Part shown: piece by piece, positions 50,926-59,207 of the stretch
Numbering within the stretch: position 1 is the stretch's first letter
Layout of the letters: each line of letters begins with the position of its first letter
NCBI GenBank assembly: GCA_031551135.1
Contig: JAVBOA010000002.1
Span: 1-64,000 of the forward strand
Length of the DNA stretch: 64,000 nucleotides
Source: JAITVM01 sp031551135
Lineage (GTDB): Bacteria; Bacillota; Clostridia; Lachnospirales; JAITVM01
Reading direction: 5' to 3'
Notes under the pieces: model-generated
The model's database searches: none
Seen by the model: only the letters and a program-made list of their open reading frames with translations
What the model was told of the DNA's origin: nothing
Position numbers and translations under genes: made by a program

Positions 50926-52626
50926 ATGAAAAAATCAAGAACCAAGTTTTTATATAAAATCGCTTATCCGTATACAATTTCGTTCAGTATTGTGCTTTTT
51001 GTGATTTTGTCATTAGTGTACTTCATGCTTTTAAGCAGCCACGAAACAGAAAAAAAACTCACTAATCAGATGCTTATTAATCAGCCGCTTAAACAAATAG
51101 AAACATTTATTGCGGATATGGACTCAGTGGCATATAAAGTCATGACTAATGAATTTATAATAAATAAATTTGCTCTCCTTCGGGAAGAAGCCGACCCTAA
51201 AAATCATTTTAATAAAAATATTCTGGACGCTATTGACACAGGCTCGACGCTAACAAATATAAACGGAAGATACGCTCCAAAATGGAGAATCGCCGCTTAC
51301 AATGATTGGGGCGATTTGATAAGCACAGGCGCAATCACAGAAAAACATACCGTAGATATCGAGCTATCATCATCAGATGTAAAAAAACTTATTGAGAGAT
51401 TTGAAAACGAAGAGATTGATTATAATTTGATTTCGCCGCAAACGGACAGATGGGCAAGTTATTTTAAATCGAAATATTTTTCATTGCAAAGACCGATTAT
51501 GAACATCTATTCTTCTGATATTGTTGGAATAGTCGAAATTCAAGAAAATATTAAATCCTTAGAATCCAAACTAAAATTCGATTCCAATGTACCGTTGTTT
51601 GTTAATTTATATGATGCGGATAATCAGTCGATTATTTTGCAGGCAAATTTGGAAGAATACCGCATTGTCGCAAGCGCTGTTTCTGAAAAATTGAATTGGA
51701 AAATAGATTTACTTGAGCCAAGAGATTTTTTGAATAATGAGCGGCTTTATGGCTTTGCAATTATGATTGCAATCTGGATTTTTTTGACAGGCCTTACCGC
51801 TATTATTATCAACAGAATCGCCCGAAGCGTCACGAAACCACTTGTGAAATTAGAAAATCAAGTTAATGAAATTTCCGTGACTAATCCGGGAAAAATAGAT
51901 ACTTCTGAGGTTGAGATTGACGAGATTTTTCAAGTAACAAACGCTTTTAACAATCTGCTGGAACTGCACGCATTTTCGGTAAATCAGGAAAAGAAATCCT
52001 TTTTATTTGCAATGCAGGCGCAAATGAATCCGCATTTTTTGTATAATGTACTCAGCATAATCACCGCCGCGGCTATAGAAAATAACAGCAAGGCTGTTGT
52101 GAATATAAGCAAAAATTTAGCAGAAATTCTTCGGTACAGTTCCTCTTTTGAAAATAATCTCGCTACGCTGGAAGTCGAGATACAGCAGACAAAAGCATAT
52201 TTAGAGCTTATGAAAGCAAGATATGAAGAAATGTTCAGCTATTCGATTTATATGGATGAAAATTTGAAATCGATAGAAATCCCGAAATTAATAATTCAGC
52301 CGCTTTGCGAAAATTGCTTTAAACACGCTTTTTCGAGCATTGAGCCGCCTTATCGAATTGATATCAAAGTCATTAATGAGGAAGATTCTTGGATAATCGA
52401 AGTAAATGACAATGGCATTGGATTCAGCGAAGAAGCCCGAAATTCCGCCATGGACAAAGCCAATAAAGCAAGCTACAGCGATTTAAGCCAAATGCAGATT
52501 GGCGGCTTGGGCATAAGAAGTTCGATTTTGCGTCTAAAACTATATCATCATAAAAATGTACATTGCAATATAGAAAATTTGCAGAGCTGCGGTTCAAAGA
52601 TTACGCTGAAAATATCTCACAAATAA
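50926..52626 (+). CDS. sensor histidine kinase, YesM/LytS-like
   Basis: 566 residues. TM1 (~17-38), an extracellular sensor region (~40-275), TM2 (~280-303), a HAMP linker, then a His_kinase domain with the phospho-acceptor His370 in MNPHFLYN and a HATPase with LCENCFKHAF and NDNGIGFSEE. ATG 50926 follows GAGGTGG; the frame to 50866 translates MITE DNA. Such kinases sense extracellular sugar, often with a binding protein, and pair with AraC-type response regulators; here with the next gene. Likely signal: rhamnose or a rhamnose-bearing glycan. Confidence 0.9.
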   Translation: MKKSRTKFLYKIAYPYTISFSIVLFVILSLVYFMLLSSHETEKKLTNQMLINQPLKQIETFIADMDSVAYKVMTNEFIINKFALLREEADPKNHFNKNILDAIDTGSTLTNINGRYAPKWRIAAYNDWGDLISTGAITEKHTVDIELSSSDVKKLIERFENEEIDYNLISPQTDRWASYFKSKYFSLQRPIMNIYSSDIVGIVEIQENIKSLESKLKFDSNVPLFVNLYDADNQSIILQANLEEYRIVASAVSEKLNWKIDLLEPRDFLNNERLYGFAIMIAIWIFLTGLTAIIINRIARSVTKPLVKLENQVNEISVTNPGKIDTSEVEIDEIFQVTNAFNNLLELHAFSVNQEKKSFLFAMQAQMNPHFLYNVLSIITAAAIENNSKAVVNISKNLAEILRYSSSFENNLATLEVEIQQTKAYLELMKARYEEMFSYSIYMDENLKSIEIPKLIIQPLCENCFKHAFSSIEPPYRIDIKVINEEDSWIIEVNDNGIGFSEEARNSAMDKANKASYSDLSQMQIGGLGIRSSILRLKLYHHKNVHCNIENLQSCGSKITLKISHK

Positions 52627-52646
52627 CGTTTACGAGGGGTGATAAA

Positions 52647-54149
52647 ATGATAAAGGTAATGGTTGTGGAGGACGAGCCGCCGATCGCTAAAAGTATTAAA
52701 CAATTAATCGAGCAATTCAGCAACGATGTTAAAGTCACTCATATTGCGATAAATGGTCAGCGTGCGCTGCAGGCATTGGAAGAAGACGAATTTGACATTG
52801 TGTTTTCGGATATAAGTATGCCTGTTATGGGCGGCATTGAGCTTTGCAAAATTATCAATCAGCTGTATCCAAACATACGCACCTTTATTATCAGCGGATA
52901 TCAGGATTTTGAATATGCACGCTCAGCTATCAGATATGGCGTTTCCGCGTATTTGCTAAAACCTATTACACCCGAAGCAATTTCCGAAGCGCTTTCCGAA
53001 GCCATCGAAGAAATCAAAAAATACAAAAAAGAAGCTGAACGAGAATATTTAGTAAATATCTTGAATAACGAAACAACTCCGGATTTCGATAATCAAAAAA
53101 TGGCCGCTTCAATGTTAGTCTGTGCCGGTGTTTATCCTCATACATCCGAAGAAGGCTTGCTGCCGGGGAGAATTCTTTTTGATATTATTGATATCGAAGA
53201 GGAAATGAGATTATTAATGAACGGCAGTGACGATTTTATTTGTTTAACTGGGCGAAGCGTTGCGGAAAGAATTATTGTTTTCAACGTGGACACTATCGAG
53301 CGGGTTTTTGAAATAGCCAATCAACTTTTTTACAAAATGACCAATCTCACGGCAGAAAAGAAAATACCCGTTAATATTTGCATTTGCGGCGAGTTATTGA
53401 ATATGAATAAGCTTTCCGATGTTTTTAAACAGCTTAGAAAATCATTGAAACGTAAAATGCCGCTGTTCGCATCTTCTGTAATAATCATGGGCGAAGATTC
53501 TGAAAACACTGATATTGATTGCAATGCTTATAAAAATAATTTAATTGCCGCTTTGCAAACACAGAATTTCGATAAAATCGATAGATGTACCGATGCTTTG
53601 ATAAGTTTTTTCGTAGATACAGGCGCAAAGCATTATGAACTTGTTATGCATCTGGAAAAATTACTTATTAATTATTTTGACAGTATTTTTAATTTGAATA
53701 AAATCGAAGAATTAAAAAATGAAATGCTTTCGGTTTTATCAAATTCGCTTTACGTAGAAGAATTTATCGGAGAGTTTTCACAATTATTGAAAGATGCAAT
53801 TCAACCGGAAAATGCTCTCGAGAAAATAAAATCCGATTCACTTTGCGATGAAATTGCGGCTTTTATACGTGAAAATTATAAAAAAAATATTTCAAGTACG
53901 GATATCTCAAATAAATTCGGTATTTCCGCAATCCGGCTTGCAAAACAATTTAAACTTAATTATGGTATGACTTTTTCGGAATATCTGAATAATTTTAGAA
54001 TAGAAACCGCCAAAGCAATTATGCGTGAAGATAAAAATGCGATGATTAAAGAAATTTCGTCTACAGTCGGCTTTAATGACCAATATTATTTTTCTAAAAT
54101 TTTCAAAAAAATAACAGGAATTTGGCCGACTCAGTATTTGAAACAATAG
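52647..54149 (+). CDS. response regulator with AraC-type output, YesN-like
   Basis: 500 residues. Receiver domain (1-~120) with the phospho-acceptor Asp55 in FSDISMPVMGG and the acidic pocket VVEDE; a long middle region; C-terminal AraC helix-turn-helix (~415-500) with SSTDISNKFGISAIRLAKQFK and ISSTVGFNDQYYFSKIFKKITG. AGGGGTGATAAA precedes ATG 52647. Likely activates the rhamnose genes, replacing the RhaS/RhaR regulators of enteric bacteria. 20 bp after the kinase stop. Confidence 0.9.
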   Translation: MIKVMVVEDEPPIAKSIKQLIEQFSNDVKVTHIAINGQRALQALEEDEFDIVFSDISMPVMGGIELCKIINQLYPNIRTFIISGYQDFEYARSAIRYGVSAYLLKPITPEAISEALSEAIEEIKKYKKEAEREYLVNILNNETTPDFDNQKMAASMLVCAGVYPHTSEEGLLPGRILFDIIDIEEEMRLLMNGSDDFICLTGRSVAERIIVFNVDTIERVFEIANQLFYKMTNLTAEKKIPVNICICGELLNMNKLSDVFKQLRKSLKRKMPLFASSVIIMGEDSENTDIDCNAYKNNLIAALQTQNFDKIDRCTDALISFFVDTGAKHYELVMHLEKLLINYFDSIFNLNKIEELKNEMLSVLSNSLYVEEFIGEFSQLLKDAIQPENALEKIKSDSLCDEIAAFIRENYKKNISSTDISNKFGISAIRLAKQFKLNYGMTFSEYLNNFRIETAKAIMREDKNAMIKEISSTVGFNDQYYFSKIFKKITGIWPTQYLKQ

Positions 54150-54170
54150 TTTACAGAAAGGAATTTTTAT

Positions 54171-55577
54171 ATGACTAAATATTATTTAGCAATAGATATC
54201 GGAGCATCCAGCGGACGGCATATTTTAGGATATCTTGAAAACGGCCGAATAATCCTCGAGGAAGTTTATAGATTTTCAAACGGAATGGAAAATATTGACG
54301 GAAGCCTTTGCTGGAATGTTTCGGCTTTATTTGAAAATATTATAGCAGGACTGAAAAAATGTAAAGAAATCGGCAAAATTCCGGAGTATATGGGCGTAGA
54401 TACTTGGGGAGTAGATTTTGTTTTACTGGATAAAGATGATAAAATGATTGGTAAAGCTGTTGGCTACCGAGACAGGCGCACCGCCGGCATGGACGCAGAG
54501 CTTTCAAAAATTATTTCTCCGGAAGATTTATATAAACGCACGGGAATACAAAAACAAATTTTCAACACAATTTATCAATTATTGGCCATAAAAAAATATA
54601 ATCCGGAGGATTTAGACAGAGCCGAACGCTTGTTAATGATACCCGATTATTTTCATTTTTTGCTCAGCGGAAACAAAGTAAATGAATATACAAACGCAAC
54701 AACAGGACAACTTGTCGACCCAAATACAAAAAACTGGGATTTTGAGCTTATAAAAATGCTGGGCTTGCCGGAAAAAATATTCAGCGGCTTGCAATTACCC
54801 ACCACTATCGTCGGCGAATTTTCAAAAACTGTTTCTGATTTAGTCGGCTTTAGCTGCAAAGTAATTTTACCGCCGACCCACGATACCGCTTCTTCGGTTT
54901 TGGCAATACCCGCAAACGACGACGACGGAATTTATATCTGTTCCGGAACATGGTCTTTGATGGGGATTGAGCAAATGCACGCCGATTGCAGTTTGGAATC
55001 TATGCGCGCTAATTTCACAAATGAAGGCGGATATAATTACCGTTTCAGATTTTTAAAAAATATCATGGGGCTTTGGATGATACAATCCGTAAAAAAAGAA
55101 TTAAATGATGAATTCTCTTTTGCAGAACTATGCTCTCAAGCCGAAAAAGAATCTATCGAGTCGATTGTTGACTGCAATGACGGCAGATTCCTTGCGCCCG
55201 AAAGCATGATAAATGAAATTAAAAATTTCTGCCTTGAAACGAATCAAAGAGTACCCGAAAAATCTGGAGAAATTTCCGCTGTCGTTTATAACAGTTTGGC
55301 AAAATGCTACGCCGATACATTTCAAGAAATCGAAAAAATTACAGGAAAGAAATTCAGCAAGATACATATTGTGGGCGGCGGCGCAAACGCAGAATATTTG
55401 AATATTCTTACGGCTAAATATTTGCAGAAGCCTGTTTTTGCAGGACCGACAGAATCTACTGCTCTCGGCAATATTATTTCTCAAATGCTTTACGAAAAAG
55501 AATTTAAATCTTTAGAAGCGGCAAGAAAATGTATTTTTGAGTCTTTCGAAATAAAAGAATATAAAGATAAAAGGTGA
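54171..55577 (+). CDS. rhaB: rhamnulokinase
   Basis: 468 residues, FGGY kinase fold. Phosphorylates L-rhamnulose to rhamnulose 1-phosphate. Motifs: AIDIGASSGRHILG at the N terminus (phosphate loop), MGVDTWGVDFVLLD, and the C-terminal HIVGGGANAEYLNILTAKYLQ. AGAAAGGAATTT upstream. Starts 21 bp after the response regulator, likely the same transcript. Confidence 0.95.
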   Translation: MTKYYLAIDIGASSGRHILGYLENGRIILEEVYRFSNGMENIDGSLCWNVSALFENIIAGLKKCKEIGKIPEYMGVDTWGVDFVLLDKDDKMIGKAVGYRDRRTAGMDAELSKIISPEDLYKRTGIQKQIFNTIYQLLAIKKYNPEDLDRAERLLMIPDYFHFLLSGNKVNEYTNATTGQLVDPNTKNWDFELIKMLGLPEKIFSGLQLPTTIVGEFSKTVSDLVGFSCKVILPPTHDTASSVLAIPANDDDGIYICSGTWSLMGIEQMHADCSLESMRANFTNEGGYNYRFRFLKNIMGLWMIQSVKKELNDEFSFAELCSQAEKESIESIVDCNDGRFLAPESMINEIKNFCLETNQRVPEKSGEISAVVYNSLAKCYADTFQEIEKITGKKFSKIHIVGGGANAEYLNILTAKYLQKPVFAGPTESTALGNIISQMLYEKEFKSLEAARKCIFESFEIKEYKDKR

Positions 55578-55581
55578 TAAA

Positions 55582-56871
55582 ATGAAATTTGAATTCTTAC
55601 ATCCTGCTGATCAGATTGTTTTAATGATGAGCAGAATCTACCAAGGCGGAATGACCACTACTTCCGGCGGAAACCTCTCTATATTGGACGATAACGGCGA
55701 TATTTGGATTACGCCGTCGGCCGTAGACAAAGGCACACTTACGAGAGGAGATATCTGCTGCGTTAAAAAAGACGGCACGATAATCGGCGCTCACAAGCCT
55801 TCCAGCGAATTCCCTTTCCACGACGCTGTTTACAAAATGAGACCCGATATTCACGCAGTTTTGCACGCACATCCGCCTGCACTTGTTGCGTTTTCTGTTG
55901 TAAGAGCGATTCCGGATGTAAATTTAGTTCCTAATGCCAGAAAAATTTGCGGCACTGTAGGAATGGCGGTTTATGCAACTCCGGGTTCTGATGAGCTTGG
56001 AAACAATATCGGCGATAAATTCAGATCAGGTCACAATATTGTTATGATGGAAAACCACGGTGTTTGTATCGGCGCAGACAATTTATTTGAAGCCTTTAAG
56101 CGTTTTGAAACTCTTGAAGCTTGCGCTATGCTAGAAATTAACGCAAAAAAACTGGAACAACCGAAATCGTTACAGGATGCGGAAATGAATTTGACAGAGC
56201 AAAGCGACCATTTGAGAATGGACGAATTTGTGCCAAACAGCCATAGCTCAAAGGAATGTGCCGCGCGCCGCGATATGATAAATTTAATTCACCGCTCGTA
56301 TCGCCAGCATTTGTTCGGAAGCACACAAGGCACATATTCGGTTAGATTATCGGATGATTCTTTTTTGATAACACCTTACGGAATTGACAGGGCTTATATG
56401 AACGAATCGGATTTGGTTTTGATTAAGCGCGGCATGAAAGAGCAGGGCAAAATTCCGTCACGCTCGGTTAAGCTTCATCAATATATCTACGAAAAAAATA
56501 AAGAAATTAATTCGGTTTTAGGCGCAAATCCGCCGCACGCAATGTCTTTTGCCGTAACAAATGCGGTTTTCGACCCACGAACAATTCCGGAATCTTATAT
56601 TTTATTGAGAGACGTGCCAAAAGTTCCGTTCAGCGCAATTTATTTGAAGCCGGAAGCGATAGCGGAAATGTTTACGGAGCGCACGCCTGTTCTTATGTGC
56701 GAAAACAATCAAATTCTTGCCACTGGAAATTCTTTATTGAATGCTTTTGACAGGCTTGAAGTTATGGAGGCAACAGCCCACACGATTTTATTATCCAAAG
56801 AACTTGGAGAAATTGTTCATATTTCGGATGATGAAATTGCTGATATAAACAAGGTTTTCAAATTAAATTAA
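55582..56871 (+). CDS. tandem class II aldolase/adducin protein, second half catalytically degenerate
   Basis: 429 residues, two class II aldolase/adducin domains. Domain 1 (1-~195) has all catalytic features: Glu76, zinc ligands His95 and His97 in HAHPP, and His159 in ENHGV. Domain 2 (~220-429) keeps the fold, but the same spots read ANPPH (315-319) and ENNQI (374-378), with the zinc histidines lost. It may act as rhamnulose 1-phosphate or fuculose 1-phosphate aldolase with a structural second half. It follows rhaB by 4 bp. Family members of this double type exist; I do not know a characterised one. Confidence 0.8.
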   Translation: MKFEFLHPADQIVLMMSRIYQGGMTTTSGGNLSILDDNGDIWITPSAVDKGTLTRGDICCVKKDGTIIGAHKPSSEFPFHDAVYKMRPDIHAVLHAHPPALVAFSVVRAIPDVNLVPNARKICGTVGMAVYATPGSDELGNNIGDKFRSGHNIVMMENHGVCIGADNLFEAFKRFETLEACAMLEINAKKLEQPKSLQDAEMNLTEQSDHLRMDEFVPNSHSSKECAARRDMINLIHRSYRQHLFGSTQGTYSVRLSDDSFLITPYGIDRAYMNESDLVLIKRGMKEQGKIPSRSVKLHQYIYEKNKEINSVLGANPPHAMSFAVTNAVFDPRTIPESYILLRDVPKVPFSAIYLKPEAIAEMFTERTPVLMCENNQILATGNSLLNAFDRLEVMEATAHTILLSKELGEIVHISDDEIADINKVFKLN

Positions 56872-56885
56872 GACGGAGGTTTTCG

Positions 56886-57656
56886 ATGTTAAACGAATTA
56901 TCAAAAATGTCCCAAATTGTCGGCGCACGCCTAGATTATGTTCAAGGCGGCGGCGGAAATACATCAGTAAAATTCGATGACGGAACTATGGCAATAAAGG
57001 CTTCGGGATATAGATTATCACAGGTAACGCCTGATGACGGCTTTGCGATTGTTGAACTTGAAACTTTAAAAGATATTACCACTGAGCGCGGCTTTAAAGC
57101 TTTGAGACCTTCGGTCGAGGCTTCATTTCATGCTTTGCTCGGAAAATTCGTAATCCATACACACCCTGTTTATGCGAATTTAGCGCTTTGTTCCGAGAGC
57201 GGCCTGCAAACAATAGAAAAAGCAATTAAGGGCTATGATTATATTATTGTACCTTATATCAATCCTGGCGCAGAGCTTGCAAAAGCAATCAAGGATAAAT
57301 TAAAACCCGAAACGAAAATTGTTTTTATGGTTAATCACGGATTGGTCGTTACGGCAGAAACAGCCGACGAATGTATTAAAATTCATGATGAAATCAACAA
57401 ACTTATCGCGGAAGCATACGGCGTAACGCAATCCGATTTTGAAAAATTTGCAAACGATTTAAAAAAGACTTTGTATCCGGATCAGCAGGTATATTTGACC
57501 TTAACCGAGGTACAGCAGGAAATTTTATCGGCTGTAATGTTTATTCAAATGACATTGAGCAAGCGAAATGAACAAGTACAGGCCATGGACGAAAACGCTA
57601 TGGATTTTATAGCAAATTGGGAAAGCGAAGCTTATAGAAAGACTTTATTAAAATAA
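56886..57656 (+). CDS. rhaD: class II aldolase, probable rhamnulose-1-phosphate aldolase
   Basis: 256 residues, all catalytic features present: GGGGNTSVK near 21-29, Glu78, His91 and His93 in HTHPVYAN, and His151 in VNHGLVV. Family members cleave sugar 1-phosphates to dihydroxyacetone phosphate and an aldehyde. The QGGGGNTSVK start resembles the aldolase half of bifunctional rhamnulose-1-phosphate aldolase/lactaldehyde dehydrogenase; no dehydrogenase half follows here. GACGGAGG upstream. Last gene of the rhamnose locus. The symbol is a family-level assignment. Confidence 0.75.
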   Translation: MLNELSKMSQIVGARLDYVQGGGGNTSVKFDDGTMAIKASGYRLSQVTPDDGFAIVELETLKDITTERGFKALRPSVEASFHALLGKFVIHTHPVYANLALCSESGLQTIEKAIKGYDYIIVPYINPGAELAKAIKDKLKPETKIVFMVNHGLVVTAETADECIKIHDEINKLIAEAYGVTQSDFEKFANDLKKTLYPDQQVYLTLTEVQQEILSAVMFIQMTLSKRNEQVQAMDENAMDFIANWESEAYRKTLLK

Positions 57657-57661
57657 AATTT

Positions 57662-57704
57662 AAAGAGGACATCCTTTTTCAAAACAGGATTGTCCTCTTT
57701 TATT
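57662..57704 (+). terminator. terminator of the rhamnose catabolic genes
   Basis: Long stem AAAGAGGACA-TCCT with AGGAT-TGTCCTCTTT and one bulge, followed by TTATT. Lies between convergent genes and works for both. Confidence 0.85.
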
Positions 57705-57707
57705 GCT

Positions 57708-59036
57708 TTATTCATTTTTTCCTCTTAATTTCAAGAGAGATTCTTTTATCTTTTTTTCGACTCCGTTTTCTGAGGGATTATAATAAATTTTACCCACAAG
57801 CTCATCTGGCAAATATTGCTGTTTTACATAATTTCCGGGATAATCATGCGCATATTTATATTTTTCATTGTTTTTATACAATTCCTTTGCGCCCGGATAG
57901 CTTCTGTCACGCAAATGAAAAGGTATTCCCGATATTCTAATATGTTCAACATCATGAATCGCGTCGGTGATTCCGACAACAGCCGCATTTGATTTCGGAG
58001 CGCACGCGATATAAGTCACCGCCTGCGCCAAAACAATCTGACATTCCGGCAGACCGATAAGCTGCGTAGCCTGTGCCGCCGCTGTCGCAACAAGCAAAGC
58101 GTGCGGGTCAGCGTTTCCGACATCTTCCGAGGCACAAATTACAATTCTGCGGGCAATAAACATCGGGTCTTCGCCTGCATAAATCATTCTGCCGAGATAA
58201 TATAACGCCGCGTCGGGATCAGAGCCACGCATGGATTTTATAAAAGCTGAAATTGTATCATAATGATTATCCGAGGTTTTATCATAATTAATCGCCCGCT
58301 TTTGTACACAGTCTTCTGCAATTTTTAAATCGATTTTAATAATATTATTCTCGTCGGGAGTAGTAGTCAAAACAGCAATCTCAAGCGCATTCAGTGCCGC
58401 ACGGGCATCGCCGTTGCTGACATCTGATATAAAATCCAAAGTCTCGTCATCTATTTCAATATTTAATAAGCCGTATCCTTTTTCATTGTTATTAATCGCT
58501 TTAAGCAAAAGATTTTTTATATCCAGCGCTTCCAAATGCTTAAGCTGAAAAATAATCGAACGGGAAACCAGAGCTTTATTTACTTCAAAATATGGATTTT
58601 CGGTCGTTGCGCCGATTAATATTATTGTGCCCTCTTCTACATACGGCAAAAGCGTATCCTGCTGAGATTTATTAAATCTATGAATTTCGTCGATAAATAA
58701 AATCGTACGTTTGTTATACAATCCAATATTGTCTTTAGCTTGCGCAATCGTTTCTTTTATATCTTTAACGCCGGAAGTCGTTGCGTTTAGCTGTAAAAAA
58801 ACCGACTTTGTAGTTGAAGCAATGATTTTTGCCAAAGTTGTTTTGCCTGTTCCCGGCGGACCGTAAAGAATCAAAGTCGATAATTTATCCGCTTTTATCG
58901 CACGGTACAGAAGCTTATCTTTTCCGACAATATGCTCCTGCCCGGCAAAGTCCTCTAATGTTTCCGGGCGTATTCGTGAGGCCAGCGGCGCTTTTTTTTG
59001 CAGATTCTTTTTTTCTTGGTATTCAAACAAATCCAT
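57708..59036 (-). CDS. rarA: replication-associated recombination protein RarA (MgsA)
   Basis: 442 residues. AAA+ ATPase: Walker A GPPGTGKTT, Walker B ILFIDEIHRF, sensor TTENPYFEVN, then the C-terminal oligomerisation domain (SDNHYDTISAFIKSMRGSDPDAALYYLGRM). It works at stalled forks. ATG 59036 (MDLFEYQ) with GGGTGA upstream; a TTG 12 bp earlier is less likely. Confidence 0.95.
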   Translation of the reverse strand: MDLFEYQEKKNLQKKAPLASRIRPETLEDFAGQEHIVGKDKLLYRAIKADKLSTLILYGPPGTGKTTLAKIIASTTKSVFLQLNATTSGVKDIKETIAQAKDNIGLYNKRTILFIDEIHRFNKSQQDTLLPYVEEGTIILIGATTENPYFEVNKALVSRSIIFQLKHLEALDIKNLLLKAINNNEKGYGLLNIEIDDETLDFISDVSNGDARAALNALEIAVLTTTPDENNIIKIDLKIAEDCVQKRAINYDKTSDNHYDTISAFIKSMRGSDPDAALYYLGRMIYAGEDPMFIARRIVICASEDVGNADPHALLVATAAAQATQLIGLPECQIVLAQAVTYIACAPKSNAAVVGITDAIHDVEHIRISGIPFHLRDRSYPGAKELYKNNEKYKYAHDYPGNYVKQQYLPDELVGKIYYNPSENGVEKKIKESLLKLRGKNE

Positions 59037-59207
59037 ATTTTCACCCAAATTTTTATTTTCAAATTAATAGATGTATAAACTATTTCATTGTACCACAAGA
59101 ATCTGATTCCAAAAATATCTTTTATAAAGGATTATACCGACGTACGAAAACAAAGTTCACATCCGTTCCTCACAACCTACCTAGCCGAGCGGAACGGATG
59201 TGAAAAT

